Source: Methylobacterium bullatum (lineage in GTDB: Bacteria; Pseudomonadota; Alphaproteobacteria; Rhizobiales; Beijerinckiaceae). Taken from it: a stretch of 64,000 nt of DNA. This document shows, in pieces, positions 1-8,261 of this stretch (position 1 is its first letter; each line of letters starts with the position of its first letter). The position numbers and the translations under genes are program-made. The notes beneath the pieces are model-generated. The model saw only the letters and a program-made list of their open reading frames with translations. It was not told the DNA's origin and made no database searches. Location: contig LR743504.1 in the NCBI GenBank assembly GCA_902712845.1, positions 2,144,001 to 2,208,000 on the forward strand, read 5' to 3'.

Positions 1-1527
1 GAGCGCATCAACATCCGCGGCAACACCCGCACCCGCGACTACGTCATCCGCCGCGAGCTCGATCTCACCGAGGGCGATGCCTATAACCGCGTTCTCACCG
101 ATCGCGCCGAGCGTCGCCTGAACGGTCTCGGCTTCTTCAAGAAGGTCCGTTTCTCCAACGAGCCCGGCTCGTCGGCCGACCGCGTGATCATCAACATCGA
201 CGTCGAGGATCAGCCCACGGGTTCGTTCTCGGTGGCCGGTGGCTACTCCACCCAGGACGGCATCATCGGCGAAGTCTCGGTCTCCGAGTCGAACTTCCTC
301 GGTCGCGGCCAGTATGTCCGCGTTGCCGGCACCGGCGGCCAGTACTCCCGCGGCGTCGACTTCTCGTTCACCGAGCCGTACTTCCTCGGCTACCGCCTCG
401 CGGCCGGCTTCGACGCCTTCTACAAGTACAGCGATCTGACCCGCTACTCGCGCTACGAGACCACCGTCTATGGCGGCCAGATCCGCGTCGGTCTGCCGAT
501 CACGGAAGAGTTCGGCGTCACTTTGCGCTACTCGCTCTACAACACCGAACTGACGATCCCGAACAGCACGAAGCGGCCGTATAACGACTGTTCGAACCCG
601 ATCCCCGGTTTCACAACTGTGAACCCGGCGGGCACGATCGATCCCGTCTCCGGCCTCAATACGGGCGGTCTGGCTTCCTACCCGAACAATTGCGCCTTCA
701 ATGGCGAAGCTTCGATTGCTCTGAAGGGTTCGACTGGCAACACGCTCACCTCGCTTGCCGGTGTGACGCTTGCCTATTCGACGCTGGACAACCTCGCCCA
801 GCCGCGGAACGGTCTCTATGCCGAGCTGAAACCCGAAATCGCCGGTCTCGGCGGTGACTCGAAGTTCTTCCGTGTGGCTGGCGACGTTCGCTACTACAAG
901 GAATTCTACGAGGACGTGGTGGGCTTCGCCCGCTTCCAGGGCGGTCATATCTCGCCGCTCACCGACGAGAAGCTGCGCATCACCGATCAGTACTTCCTCG
1001 GCCCGTCGCTCGTTCGCGGCTTCGCGCCCAACGGTATCGGTCCGCGCGACGTCGGCAGCGCCGATGCCCGTTCCAATGCCGTCGGCGGCACCACCTACTT
1101 CGGCGGTACGCTGGAAGTTCAGTTCCCGATCTACGGCATCCCGCGTGATCTCGGCCTGAAGGGCGCCGTCTTCGCCGATGCCGGTACGCTGTTCGGCTAC
1201 AACAGCCGCACGCAGTTCAACGTGAACGGCGATGCGATCATCAACGGCATCGCCCCCGGCGGGGCCTGCGCCTACACGGCGCTGGGTGCCGGAGCGATCA
1301 CCGTCGAGCCGGAATGCCTGAACGTTCGCGACAAGATGACGATCCGCTCCTCGATCGGTGCGTCCATCCTCTGGAACTCGCCGCTCGGCCCGATCCGCTT
1401 CGACTACGCCTACGCCCTGACCAAGGACGAGGGCCAGAAGATCTACAACGCCGATGGCAGCTTCCTCGGCCGCGTGGGCAAGGATCAGCTCCAGGCCTTC
1501 CGCTTCTCCGGCGGTTCGCGCTTCTGA
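1..1527 (+). CDS. bamA: BamA outer membrane assembly factor, C-terminal part (5' end outside window)
   Basis: The reading frame is open from base 1, so the gene starts upstream. About 508 residues are visible. The first 65 or so look like the last POTRA domain (RINIRGNTRTRDYVIRREL, then a GFFKKV stretch). The rest is an aromatic-rich Omp85 beta-barrel of alternating strands that ends in Phe (GGSRF), as expected for a barrel substrate signature. The conserved loop-6 VRGF motif is present near visible residue 338. BamA inserts beta-barrel proteins into the outer membrane. Its place directly ahead of lpxD and the lipid A genes is the usual proteobacterial arrangement. The identity is secure; the missing part should hold the signal peptide and the earlier POTRA domains. 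Confidence 0.96.
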   Translation, partial: ERINIRGNTRTRDYVIRRELDLTEGDAYNRVLTDRAERRLNGLGFFKKVRFSNEPGSSADRVIINIDVEDQPTGSFSVAGGYSTQDGIIGEVSVSESNFLGRGQYVRVAGTGGQYSRGVDFSFTEPYFLGYRLAAGFDAFYKYSDLTRYSRYETTVYGGQIRVGLPITEEFGVTLRYSLYNTELTIPNSTKRPYNDCSNPIPGFTTVNPAGTIDPVSGLNTGGLASYPNNCAFNGEASIALKGSTGNTLTSLAGVTLAYSTLDNLAQPRNGLYAELKPEIAGLGGDSKFFRVAGDVRYYKEFYEDVVGFARFQGGHISPLTDEKLRITDQYFLGPSLVRGFAPNGIGPRDVGSADARSNAVGGTTYFGGTLEVQFPIYGIPRDLGLKGAVFADAGTLFGYNSRTQFNVNGDAIINGIAPGGACAYTALGAGAITVEPECLNVRDKMTIRSSIGASILWNSPLGPIRFDYAYALTKDEGQKIYNADGSFLGRVGKDQLQAFRFSGGSRF

Positions 1528-1533
1528 GCCAAG

Positions 1534-1566
1534 ACGCACGGGCTTCCTTTCTCGAAGCCCGTGCGT
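1534..1566 (+). terminator. Perfect 13-bp stem hairpin between bamA and lpxD
   Basis: Bases 1534-1546 (ACGCACGGGCTTC) are the exact reverse complement of 1554-1566, with a 7-base loop. The hairpin begins 6 bases after the bamA stop and ends 9 bases before the lpxD ATG at 1576. No T-run follows, so it is not a standard intrinsic terminator. It could act as a partial terminator, an RNA processing or stability element, or a fold that limits access to the lpxD start. Confidence 0.5.
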
Positions 1567-1575
1567 TGTCGCATC

Positions 1576-2640
1576 ATGTCTGATCCCATCTTCTTCGCAT
1601 CCAGCACGACCCTCAGCCTCGGCGACATCGCCGGGGCTGCAGGCATTTCGCTTCCCGAGGGCGCGGACCCTGGCGCGATGGTCGGCGGCGCGTCTCCCTT
1701 GGAGACCGCAGGCCCCGGTGACCTCGCCTATATGGACAACGCCCGCTACGGCGACGTCCTGGCCCAGACGAAGGCGCTGGCCTGCCTCGTCTCCCCGCGC
1801 TTCGCGGCCAAGGTTCCTGCATCCACGGTGGCGCTCGTCACGCGCGATCCGTACAGGGTCTATGCCGGCCTGCTGGCACGCTTCCATCCAGAGGCCATGC
1901 GGCCGCTCTCGCAATTTGCCACCGAAGGCGTCTCGCCCGGAGCTCATGTCCATCCCCAGGCACGTCTCGAAGACGGCGTGATCGTCGATCCCGGCGCCGT
2001 GATCGGTCCCGGTGCCGAGATCGGTTCGGGGACGGTCATCGGCCCCAACGCCGTCATCGGCCCCAATGTCCGCATCGGCCGCGATTGTTCGATCGGGGCG
2101 GGGGCCACCCTGGCCTATGCCCTCGTCGGTAACCGCGTGATCCTTCATCCGGGCGCGCGCATCGGCCAGGATGGATTCGGCTTCGCCATGGGACCGGGCG
2201 GGCATCTCAAGGTGCCCCAGACCGGCCGCGTCATCGTGCAGGACGATGTCGAGATCGGTGCCAACACCACGATCGATCGTGGCGCCGGCCGCGATACCAT
2301 GATCGGGGAGGGGACCAAGATCGATAACCTCGTCCAGATCGCCCATAACGTGGTCATCGGCCGCCACTGCGTCATCGTCTCGGGTGTGGGCATTTCCGGC
2401 TCGACCACGTTGGAGGATTACGTGGTCCTCGGCGGCCAGGTCGGGGTGGTCGGGCATCTGCGGATCGGCATGGGCTCGCAGATTGCCGGATCTTCAAACG
2501 TGAACCGCGACGTTCCGCCCGGAAGTCGCTGGGGCGGTACGCCGGCCAAGCCCGTGCGCACCTGGTTCCGCGAACTCACCGCTCTCGCCCGCCTCGCGGA
2601 AAAGTCGGGCCGCGACACGAGTGAGCCTGCCAAGGACTGA
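1576..2640 (+). CDS. lpxD: UDP-3-O-(3-hydroxyacyl)glucosamine N-acyltransferase LpxD
   Basis: The gene encodes 354 residues. LpxD adds the N-linked 3-hydroxyacyl chain from acyl-ACP in step 3 of lipid A synthesis. The N-terminal 100 residues form the uridine-binding domain. They are followed by a long run of left-handed hexapeptide repeats ([14 protein letters not shown] and similar) and a C-terminal helix. The catalytic His of the NLVQIAHNV motif is H257. The ATG at 1576 was chosen. An in-frame GTG at 1561 lies inside the arm of the upstream hairpin and would add five atypical residues. No clear Shine-Dalgarno sequence is seen. It is the first lipid A gene after bamA, and fabZ follows after about 150 bases. 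Confidence 0.95.
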   Translation: MSDPIFFASSTTLSLGDIAGAAGISLPEGADPGAMVGGASPLETAGPGDLAYMDNARYGDVLAQTKALACLVSPRFAAKVPASTVALVTRDPYRVYAGLLARFHPEAMRPLSQFATEGVSPGAHVHPQARLEDGVIVDPGAVIGPGAEIGSGTVIGPNAVIGPNVRIGRDCSIGAGATLAYALVGNRVILHPGARIGQDGFGFAMGPGGHLKVPQTGRVIVQDDVEIGANTTIDRGAGRDTMIGEGTKIDNLVQIAHNVVIGRHCVIVSGVGISGSTTLEDYVVLGGQVGVVGHLRIGMGSQIAGSSNVNRDVPPGSRWGGTPAKPVRTWFRELTALARLAEKSGRDTSEPAKD

Positions 2641-2791
2641 GCCGGAACCGTCCCTGGCATGGAATGACCGGCCACACGACTCTCCGAGACTTGCATCCGT
2701 TGGCGTTTATGCCGATGACGACGTTCGGTTTTCTTCCAAGGTTCGGGGCGAGGCGTCAGGGGCGCCGGGGCGCCATGGGATTGTGCGATCG

Positions 2792-3256
2792 ATGAGTGAC
2801 ATGCCGAAAGATCTGGGCTCGGCCGACATCCAGAAGATCCTGGAACTTCTGCCCCATCGCTACCCGTTCCTGATGATCGACCGCATCATCGAGATCGACG
2901 GGGATCGCTCCTGCATCGGGATCAAGAACGTCTCGTTCAACGAGCCGCAATTCACCGGGCATTTTCCCGGTCTGCCGGTGTTCCCGGGCGTCCTGTTGAT
3001 CGAAGGCATGGCCCAGACCGCCGGCGCCATCTGCTGCCAGCACATCAAGACCGACGAGATGCGGGCCAAGCAGGTGTTCTTCATGACCATCGACAAGTGC
3101 AAGTTCCGCAAGCCCGTCGTGCCTGGCGATACGGTGCGGTACCACATGACGAAGATGAACCAGCGCCGGACCATGTGGTGGTTCCGGGGCCAGGCGCGGG
3201 TGGGTGACACCCTCGTGGCCGAGGCCGAGATCGGTGCCATGCTGGTGACGGAATGA
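2792..3256 (+). CDS. fabZ: 3-hydroxyacyl-[acyl-carrier-protein] dehydratase FabZ
   Basis: The gene encodes 154 residues, normal for a hot-dog-fold FabZ, which dehydrates 3-hydroxyacyl-ACP in fatty acid elongation and competes with LpxA/LpxD for that substrate. The [11 protein letters not shown] motif supplies catalytic H22, and the [12 protein letters not shown] helix supplies catalytic E71. The frame is open up to 2621, but the extra 57 residues have no family counterpart. The start MSDMPKDLG at 2792 fits the usual length. The end overlaps lpxA by 4 bases (ATGA), which implies coupled translation within the lipid A operon. Confidence 0.95.
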   Translation: MSDMPKDLGSADIQKILELLPHRYPFLMIDRIIEIDGDRSCIGIKNVSFNEPQFTGHFPGLPVFPGVLLIEGMAQTAGAICCQHIKTDEMRAKQVFFMTIDKCKFRKPVVPGDTVRYHMTKMNQRRTMWWFRGQARVGDTLVAEAEIGAMLVTE

Positions 3257-4065
3257 GCGTCTTGGCCGAGATCCATCCGAGCTCCGTCATCGAAGACGGG
3301 GCCACGCTCGGCGAAGGCGTGCGGATCGGCCCCTTCTGCCATGTCGGGCCGGAGGTCGTTCTGGGCGAGGGCTGTGAGCTCGTCAGCCACGTGGTCGTCG
3401 CCGGACGCACCGGAATCGGTCCACGCACCAAGCTCTACCCGTTCGCGTCCATCGGTCACCCGCCGCAGGATCTGAAGTTTCGCGGCGAGGCGTCGACGCT
3501 GACCATCGGGGCCGACTGCCTGATTCGGGAAGGCGTCACGATGAATCCCGGCACGGCCGGCGGTGGCCTTGAGACGGTCGTCGGCGACAAGTGCACCTTC
3601 CTCGCCAATTCCCATGTGGGTCACGATTGCCGGGTGGGCGATGGGGTGGTCTTCTCCAACAACGTGATGCTCGCCGGCCATTGCAGCGTCGGCGACTATG
3701 CGATTCTCGGTGGCGGGGCCGCCGTGATCCAGTTCGCCCGCGTCGGGGCGCATGCCTTCGTCGGCGGCCTATCCGGGTTGGAGAACGATTGCATTCCCTA
3801 CGGCATGGCGCTCGGCAACCGCGCCTATCTCTCGGGCCTCAACATCATCGGCCTGCAGCGCCGGGGTTTCGCCCGCGAGGATATTCATGCCCTGCGCCGC
3901 GCCTATCGCCTGCTCTTTGCCCAGGAGGGCACCCTGATGGAGCGCGTGGAAGACGTGGCGGCGGAGTTCGAGGCGCATCGTGCCGTGGCCGAGATCATCG
4001 CCTTCATCCGCGAGGGCGGAAAGCGCTCGATCTGCACCCCGCGCGAGAATCCGGGCTCGGCTTGA
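3253..4065 (+). CDS. lpxA: UDP-N-acetylglucosamine acyltransferase LpxA
   Basis: The gene encodes 270 residues. LpxA performs the first step of lipid A synthesis, transferring a 3-hydroxyacyl group from ACP to the 3-OH of UDP-GlcNAc. Hexapeptide left-handed beta-helix repeats run from about residue 8 to 185. The catalytic His is H124 in the SHVGHDC motif. The C-terminal helical domain contains the typical [11 protein letters not shown] segment. The start overlaps the fabZ stop by 4 bases, and the stop overlaps the TTG start of lpxI. Length and domain order match the family well. Confidence 0.96.
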   Translation: MSVLAEIHPSSVIEDGATLGEGVRIGPFCHVGPEVVLGEGCELVSHVVVAGRTGIGPRTKLYPFASIGHPPQDLKFRGEASTLTIGADCLIREGVTMNPGTAGGGLETVVGDKCTFLANSHVGHDCRVGDGVVFSNNVMLAGHCSVGDYAILGGGAAVIQFARVGAHAFVGGLSGLENDCIPYGMALGNRAYLSGLNIIGLQRRGFAREDIHALRRAYRLLFAQEGTLMERVEDVAAEFEAHRAVAEIIAFIREGGKRSICTPRENPGSA

Positions 4066-4946
4066 CCGCCTCTCTTCAGCCGGCGTCCCTCGTCGATCCC
4101 CATCCGGAGGAGCGTCTTGTTCTGGTCGCCGGCGCGGGGCGACTCCCCGAACTCGTGGCCGAATCCCTCGACAGGGCGGGACGCTCGTTCCGGGTACTCG
4201 CCATCCGTGGTTTCGCCGAACGCCCGATGCGCGCGCGCGCCGAGGCCACGGTCGATCTCCTCGACATCGCCGGTGCGTTGAAGATCCTCGAAGCCTGGAG
4301 ACCGGCTTGCGTCATACCGGTAGGCGGAGTCTCGCGGCCCAACCCCGCCGCCATCCTCAACGCGGCGGCGGCCTTGCGGAATCGCGATGCGCTCCGGGCC
4401 ATTTCGGGGGGAGGGGACGACCGGCTGCTGCGGGGCGCCCTCGTCCTTCTGGAGGATAACGGCCACCGGGTCGTCGGCATCCACGACGTGGCGCCGGACC
4501 TGCTGAGCCCCGAGGGGCAGCTCGGGCGCCTCGCGCCGGATCTGGCGGCCCGGGCGTCCATCGCCACGGGCTGCGGCATCCTCGCGGCATTGGCCGCCTA
4601 CGATGTCGGCCAGGCGATTGTCGTCGCGGCACAGCGCGCGCTGGCGGTGGAGGGGCCGGAGGGCACCGACCGGATGCTCGGCCGGGCGCGTGCCCTCGGG
4701 CGCAAGCCGTTCGGATTGGGCACGGCCCAGCCCGGTACCGTGCTGGTGAAACTGGCTAAGACCGGCCAGGATCTGCGGGTCGACCTGCCGGCCATCGGTC
4801 CGCGTACGGTGAAGGCCGCCGCAGCGGCAGGCTGCGCCGGCATCGCCATCCAGGCGGGCTACACCCTCATCATCGACAGGGACGCCACGGTGGCGGAGGC
4901 CGACCGTGCGGGCCTGTTCCTCATCGGTTTGCGGATCGAAGCATGA
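4062..4946 (+). CDS. lpxI: UDP-2,3-diacylglucosamine pyrophosphatase LpxI
   Basis: The gene encodes 294 residues of the LpxI (former DUF1009) family. Most alphaproteobacteria use LpxI in place of LpxH to convert UDP-2,3-diacylglucosamine to lipid X and UMP. Visible marks are the N-terminal LVLVAGAGRLPELVAE segment, the RAISGGGDDRLLRG stretch and the C-terminal AGCAGIAIQAGYTLIID region. The start is inferred to be TTG at 4062, inside the lpxA stop (cTTGAc), because no ATG or GTG gives the correct length. The end overlaps lpxB by 4 bases. Function follows from the family and the position between lpxA and lpxB. Confidence 0.92.
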   Translation: MTASLQPASLVDPHPEERLVLVAGAGRLPELVAESLDRAGRSFRVLAIRGFAERPMRARAEATVDLLDIAGALKILEAWRPACVIPVGGVSRPNPAAILNAAAALRNRDALRAISGGGDDRLLRGALVLLEDNGHRVVGIHDVAPDLLSPEGQLGRLAPDLAARASIATGCGILAALAAYDVGQAIVVAAQRALAVEGPEGTDRMLGRARALGRKPFGLGTAQPGTVLVKLAKTGQDLRVDLPAIGPRTVKAAAAAGCAGIAIQAGYTLIIDRDATVAEADRAGLFLIGLRIEA

Positions 4947-6133
4947 CCATGCATCCGTCCAGACGAATCTGGCTCGTCGCAGGCGAGGATTCGGGCGATC
5001 AGCTCGGGGCCAAGCTGATGCGGGCGCTGTCGGACCTCTCCGGCGGGCAGGTGACGTTCGGTGGGGTCGGCGGCGAGGCCATGGCCGCGCAGGGCTTCGT
5101 CTCCCTGTTTCCCCTCGATGACGTGGCGGTGATGGGCTACCTGCCCGTGGCGGCACGCTTGCGCACTCTCCTGCGCCGCATTCGCCAGACGGTGCGGGAC
5201 ATCGTCGAGGCGCGCCCCGACGTCCTCGTCATCATCGACAGTCCCGGTTTCACCCATGCGGTCGCCTCGCGGGTGCGAAAGCGCCTGCCCGACCTGCCCA
5301 TCGTCGATTACGTCTCTCCCAGCGTCTGGGCGTGGAGGCCCTGGCGTGCTGCGAAGATGCGGCCGTTCATCGATCACGTCCTGGCGCTCCTGCCGTTCGA
5401 ACCGGAGGCGCATCGCCGGCTCGGCGGCCCGGACTGCACCTATGTCGGGCATCCGCTCATCGAGCGCCTGGCCGAGCTGCGTCCGGATTCTGCGGAGGCG
5501 GCGGCGCGTGAGGGGACACCGCCGACCCTCGTGATCCTGCCGGGCTCGCGCCGCTCCGAGATCGAGCGGCTGATGCCGGTTTTCGGCGCTACCCTGGACC
5601 TTCTCGTGCAGCGATACGGACCCATCGATGCCGTGCTCCCGGCGGTCACACGCCATCGCGCCATGATCGAGCGATTGGCCCTTTCCTGGTCCCGCCCGGT
5701 GACGATCGTGCATGGCGAGACGGCGAAATATGCGGCCTTCCGGCGATCCCGCGCGGCCCTGGCGGCCTCGGGCACGGTCACCCTCGAACTCGCCCTGGCC
5801 GGTGTGCCGATGGTGGTCGCCTACAAGGTCTCGCGCCTCGAGGAGGCCGTGGCGCGGCGGCTGATCCAGGTGCCGACCATCGTGCTGCCGAACCTGATCC
5901 TCGGCGAGAATGCCATGCCCGAATTCATCCAGGCCGAATGCACCCCCGGGCGCCTGGGTGAGGCCCTGCTTCCGCTCCTCAAGGGCGGCGCGGCGCGTGA
6001 CGCGCAGGTGCGCTCGCTTCAACGCATCGACGGTTCGATGCGACTCGCGGGCGACGACGAGCCGAGCCGCAAGGCGGCGAGAATCGTGCTGTCGGCGACT
6101 CGCCCTGCGGTCAGCGGATCGTCGTCGACGTAA
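4943..6133 (+). CDS. lpxB: Lipid A disaccharide synthase LpxB
   Basis: The gene encodes 396 residues of the GT19 family. LpxB joins UDP-diacylglucosamine and lipid X into the tetraacyl disaccharide. The N-terminus has the hallmark VAGEDSGDQLGAKLM. YVSPSVWAWRPWRAAKM and the ILPGSRRSEIERLMP nucleotide-binding segment follow, then the SGTVTLELALAGVPMVVAYK motif. It starts with an ATGA overlap with lpxI. It is the last gene of the run, and its last 23 bases overlap the 3' end of the convergent gene at 6111-6377. Confidence 0.96.
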   Translation: MTMHPSRRIWLVAGEDSGDQLGAKLMRALSDLSGGQVTFGGVGGEAMAAQGFVSLFPLDDVAVMGYLPVAARLRTLLRRIRQTVRDIVEARPDVLVIIDSPGFTHAVASRVRKRLPDLPIVDYVSPSVWAWRPWRAAKMRPFIDHVLALLPFEPEAHRRLGGPDCTYVGHPLIERLAELRPDSAEAAAREGTPPTLVILPGSRRSEIERLMPVFGATLDLLVQRYGPIDAVLPAVTRHRAMIERLALSWSRPVTIVHGETAKYAAFRRSRAALAASGTVTLELALAGVPMVVAYKVSRLEEAVARRLIQVPTIVLPNLILGENAMPEFIQAECTPGRLGEALLPLLKGGAARDAQVRSLQRIDGSMRLAGDDEPSRKAARIVLSATRPAVSGSSST

Positions 6134-6377
6134 GCGCTTTCGGTCTCGCGCCTCGCATGACTTCCGAGGCCTGGAGGGCGCTCGGCGGGAGTGCCCGGTC
6201 GTCCTCCCCGCGTGTCGAGGACATTGATGGCATGTCCGGTGTTCGCGCGGACTTGTCGCGTCCGAAGGCATAGCCGGCATTCACGCCCGCATAGAAGCCG
6301 GTGAAATCTTCGGCCTGCGCTGGCCCGGTGAAAGCCATTGGTAGGCACAGGCTCATCGTCATGAAGACGGTACGCAT
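6111..6377 (-). CDS. Small exported protein resembling the N-terminus of an Omp25/OmpA-like barrel
   Basis: The start at 6377 gives 88 residues with a clear signal peptide (MRTVFMTMSLCLPMAF, ending in AQA-ED). The mature part opens with EDFTGFYAGVNAGYAFG, the typical first strand of alphaproteobacterial Omp25-like porin-family proteins. The rest is a short, charged, proline-containing tail with no further strands, so it is either a truncated barrel remnant or a small secreted protein. A longer frame to 6548 exists, but it covers the cold-shock-gene terminator and is not credible. Its 3' end overlaps lpxB tail to tail by 23 bases. The function is unknown. Confidence 0.6.
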   Translation of the reverse strand: MRTVFMTMSLCLPMAFTGPAQAEDFTGFYAGVNAGYAFGRDKSARTPDMPSMSSTRGEDDRALPPSALQASEVMRGARPKALTSTTIR

Positions 6378-6462
6378 CGCTGCTCCCGGCACCCGGCATC
6401 GTCCCTTCGGATCGTTTCGTTGGGAGACCGCCATAGGATTTCCCCCGACGATGCTGGATACG

Positions 6463-6487
6463 AAAAACGGCGACCCGAAGGCCGCCG
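6463..6487 (-). terminator. Intrinsic terminator after the cold-shock gene
   Basis: On the minus strand, CGGCGGCC and GGTCGCCG (6487-6480 and 6475-6468) form an 8-bp stem with one G-T pair around a UUCG loop, followed directly by five T (6467-6463). It lies about 65 bases after the stop of the double cold-shock-domain gene and before the small exported gene, in the right place to end the cold-shock transcript. Confidence 0.8.
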
Positions 6488-6551
6488 CTGATTCGTCTAT
6501 CCGTGGGCAAGGCCGCGTCACCGCGGTCTTCCCCGAAAGCTCTCTCACCGA

Positions 6552-7304
6552 TCAGTAATCGGCGTTGATGCTCTGAGCCTCGCGGCCCTTCTGGCCGTCG
6601 ATCACGCTGAGGGTGACCTGCTGGCCTTCGGCGAGGGACTCGAGACCGGCCCGCGACAGGGCCGAGCGGTGCACGAACACGTCCTTGCCGCCGTCGTTGA
6701 CGGAGACGAAGCCGAAGCCCTTGGCCGGGTCGTACCACTTCACGGTGCCGCTCATCTCGACAGAGGGACCGCTGGCGAAACGACCGCCACCGCCGCCAGC
6801 ACCACCGCCGAAGCGATCGTTGCCGCCGCCGTAGCCGCCGCCGCTGAAGCGATCACCACCACCGAAACCACCGGCGCGGGGTGCGGGCGCACGACGCGGG
6901 GCCTCGGCCTCGGCCGTCGAGGTGTCGACGCTGGTCACGTCCGTGACCTGCGGACCCTTCTGGCCCTGCGCGGTGTGGACGGTCAGGCGCGTGCCGGGAA
7001 GCAGATCGGCATGGCCCGCAGCCTCGACTGCGCGGATGTGAAGGAACGCGTCGCCGGAACCGTCAGCCAGTTCGACGAAGCCGAAGCCCTTCTCCTTGTT
7101 GAACCACTTGACCGTCGCGTCACGCTCCGGTCCAGAGGGAGCGGCTGCTGCACGGGCCGGACCACGATCGAAACCGCCGCCGCCACCGCCATATCCACCG
7201 CCGAAGCCACCGCTCGGGGGTGCCTGATCGGGCCAACGAGGCTCGGCACCACCCTCATCGAAGCCGCGCTTCTGCGGCCCCCTGAAATCACGACCACGTC
7301 CCAT
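6552..7304 (-). CDS. Double cold-shock-domain protein with glycine-rich linkers
   Basis: The start MGRGRDFRG at 7304 gives 250 residues. Two cold-shock OB-folds are visible, at about 63-127 (ATVKWFNKEKGFGFVE) and 183-250 (GTVKWYDPAKGFGFVS). Each has the RNP1 KGFGF motif that contacts single-stranded nucleic acid. A glycine/arginine-rich arm precedes the first domain, and a similar GGGYGGGNDRFGGG linker joins the two. Tandem CSD proteins are typical of alphaproteobacteria, where they act as RNA chaperones; the glycine-rich arms are longer than usual. The frame continues to 7376, but the added residues are not family-like. The gene is monocistronic, with a long untranslated region upstream and a strong terminator downstream. 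Confidence 0.9.
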   Translation of the reverse strand: MGRGRDFRGPQKRGFDEGGAEPRWPDQAPPSGGFGGGYGGGGGGFDRGPARAAAAPSGPERDATVKWFNKEKGFGFVELADGSGDAFLHIRAVEAAGHADLLPGTRLTVHTAQGQKGPQVTDVTSVDTSTAEAEAPRRAPAPRAGGFGGGDRFSGGGYGGGNDRFGGGAGGGGGRFASGPSVEMSGTVKWYDPAKGFGFVSVNDGGKDVFVHRSALSRAGLESLAEGQQVTLSVIDGQKGREAQSINADY

Positions 7305-7696
7305 CGAAAGCTCGCAAAAACCGTCCGCCGTCCATCTGTCTTTGAATACCGGGTGCGCGCCGTCCCAGACGGGCACTTCACCACACTATCATCACTCTCA
7401 GCAGCGGTGACCAAGACTAACGCCTTAGTCCTGACTGAATCTTGGCTCTCTCGCAAGGTGCTTCTCGCCGGTCTCTGCAAGGTTCCGCGGATTTCCTGCG
7501 ACAAATTACGTACTCCGTTCCGTCTCCGGCTCGCCTCTCCGGTGGGAGGCCATTGCGTACAGGATGCGCAAACGCCATGCGGATGAACGACTTCGCGTTC
7601 CCAATTTTTCCTGATTGCGTTAGGAAAATGCACATCGATGGCCGCTAGGATGCGCGCAGGCGCCTGCGAAAGCCGGTGGCCCGGAACCCCTGGCCG
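7305..7696. other. Divergent intergenic region (392 bp) between cold-shock and receiver genes
   Basis: No convincing gene is present. The region must hold promoters for the cold-shock gene (-) and the receiver gene (+). A perfect inverted repeat TTTTCCT / AGGAAAA (7606-7612 and 7622-7628, 9-base spacer) stands out from the GC-rich surroundings and may be a protein-binding site. The part next to 7304 may be a leader of the cold-shock mRNA. No specific -35/-10 pair could be assigned with confidence. Confidence 0.35.
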
Positions 7697-8167
7697 ATGA
7701 TCGCAACCCCGTCATTTCCGGATCTTTCGGCCCTCGTCGTGGACGAGAGCCTCTATATCCGCCGAATCGTTCGCGACATGCTGATGCGCGTGGGAATCAA
7801 GCGCGTCCTCGAAGCGCCGGACGGTGCCGAGGCGCTGGGTGTGCTGGCCGAGAGCAAGCCGGACATCACCATCATCGACTGGGACCTCGCCATTCTGTCG
7901 GGCGAGGAGTTCATCCGCCTTGCCCGCACACCCACCACGTCGCCGTCGCCCACCGTGCCGATCATCCTGATGCTGGCGCAGCCGCGCCGCAACGTCGTCG
8001 ACCGCGCCATTTCCCTCGGGGTCAACGAGATCATCGCCAAACCGTTCTCGCCCAAGACCCTGTGGTCGCGCCTGGACGAAGTCATCAACCGGCCCCGGCC
8101 GTTCTCCCAGGTGAAGAGCCTCCTGCGTCCGGTACCGAGAATGACGGCCGCCGGCAAAGCCTTCTGA
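7697..8167 (+). CDS. Stand-alone response-regulator receiver domain protein
   Basis: The ATG start at 7697 gives 156 residues (an in-frame GTG at 7676 is an alternative). One CheY-like receiver domain fills residues 11-135: acidic pair D16/E17 (LVVDESLYIRR), phospho-acceptor D61 (ITIIDWD) and conserved Lys K115 (IIAKPFSP). The switch Thr/Ser expected after beta-4 is replaced by Leu (PIILMLAQ, L93). There is no output domain, only a short basic tail. It may be a shuttle or a degenerate receiver that binds a partner. No kinase gene is adjacent, so partner and pathway are unknown. Confidence 0.82.
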   Translation: MIATPSFPDLSALVVDESLYIRRIVRDMLMRVGIKRVLEAPDGAEALGVLAESKPDITIIDWDLAILSGEEFIRLARTPTTSPSPTVPIILMLAQPRRNVVDRAISLGVNEIIAKPFSPKTLWSRLDEVINRPRPFSQVKSLLRPVPRMTAAGKAF

Positions 8168-8184
8168 CTCGATCACGGATCGAG
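8168..8184 (+). terminator. Short hairpin right after the receiver gene
   Basis: CTCGATC (8168-8174) and GATCGAG (8178-8184) form a perfect 7-bp stem directly after the stop codon, followed by GCTTTGC. The T-run is weak, so this is only a possible terminator. Confidence 0.35.
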
Positions 8185-8261
8185 GCTTTGCACTGACGCC
8201 CAAGGCCTGTAGGCTTCTTATCGCATGATGGTCGACCTACCCGGTCGGGCCACGATCGAGG

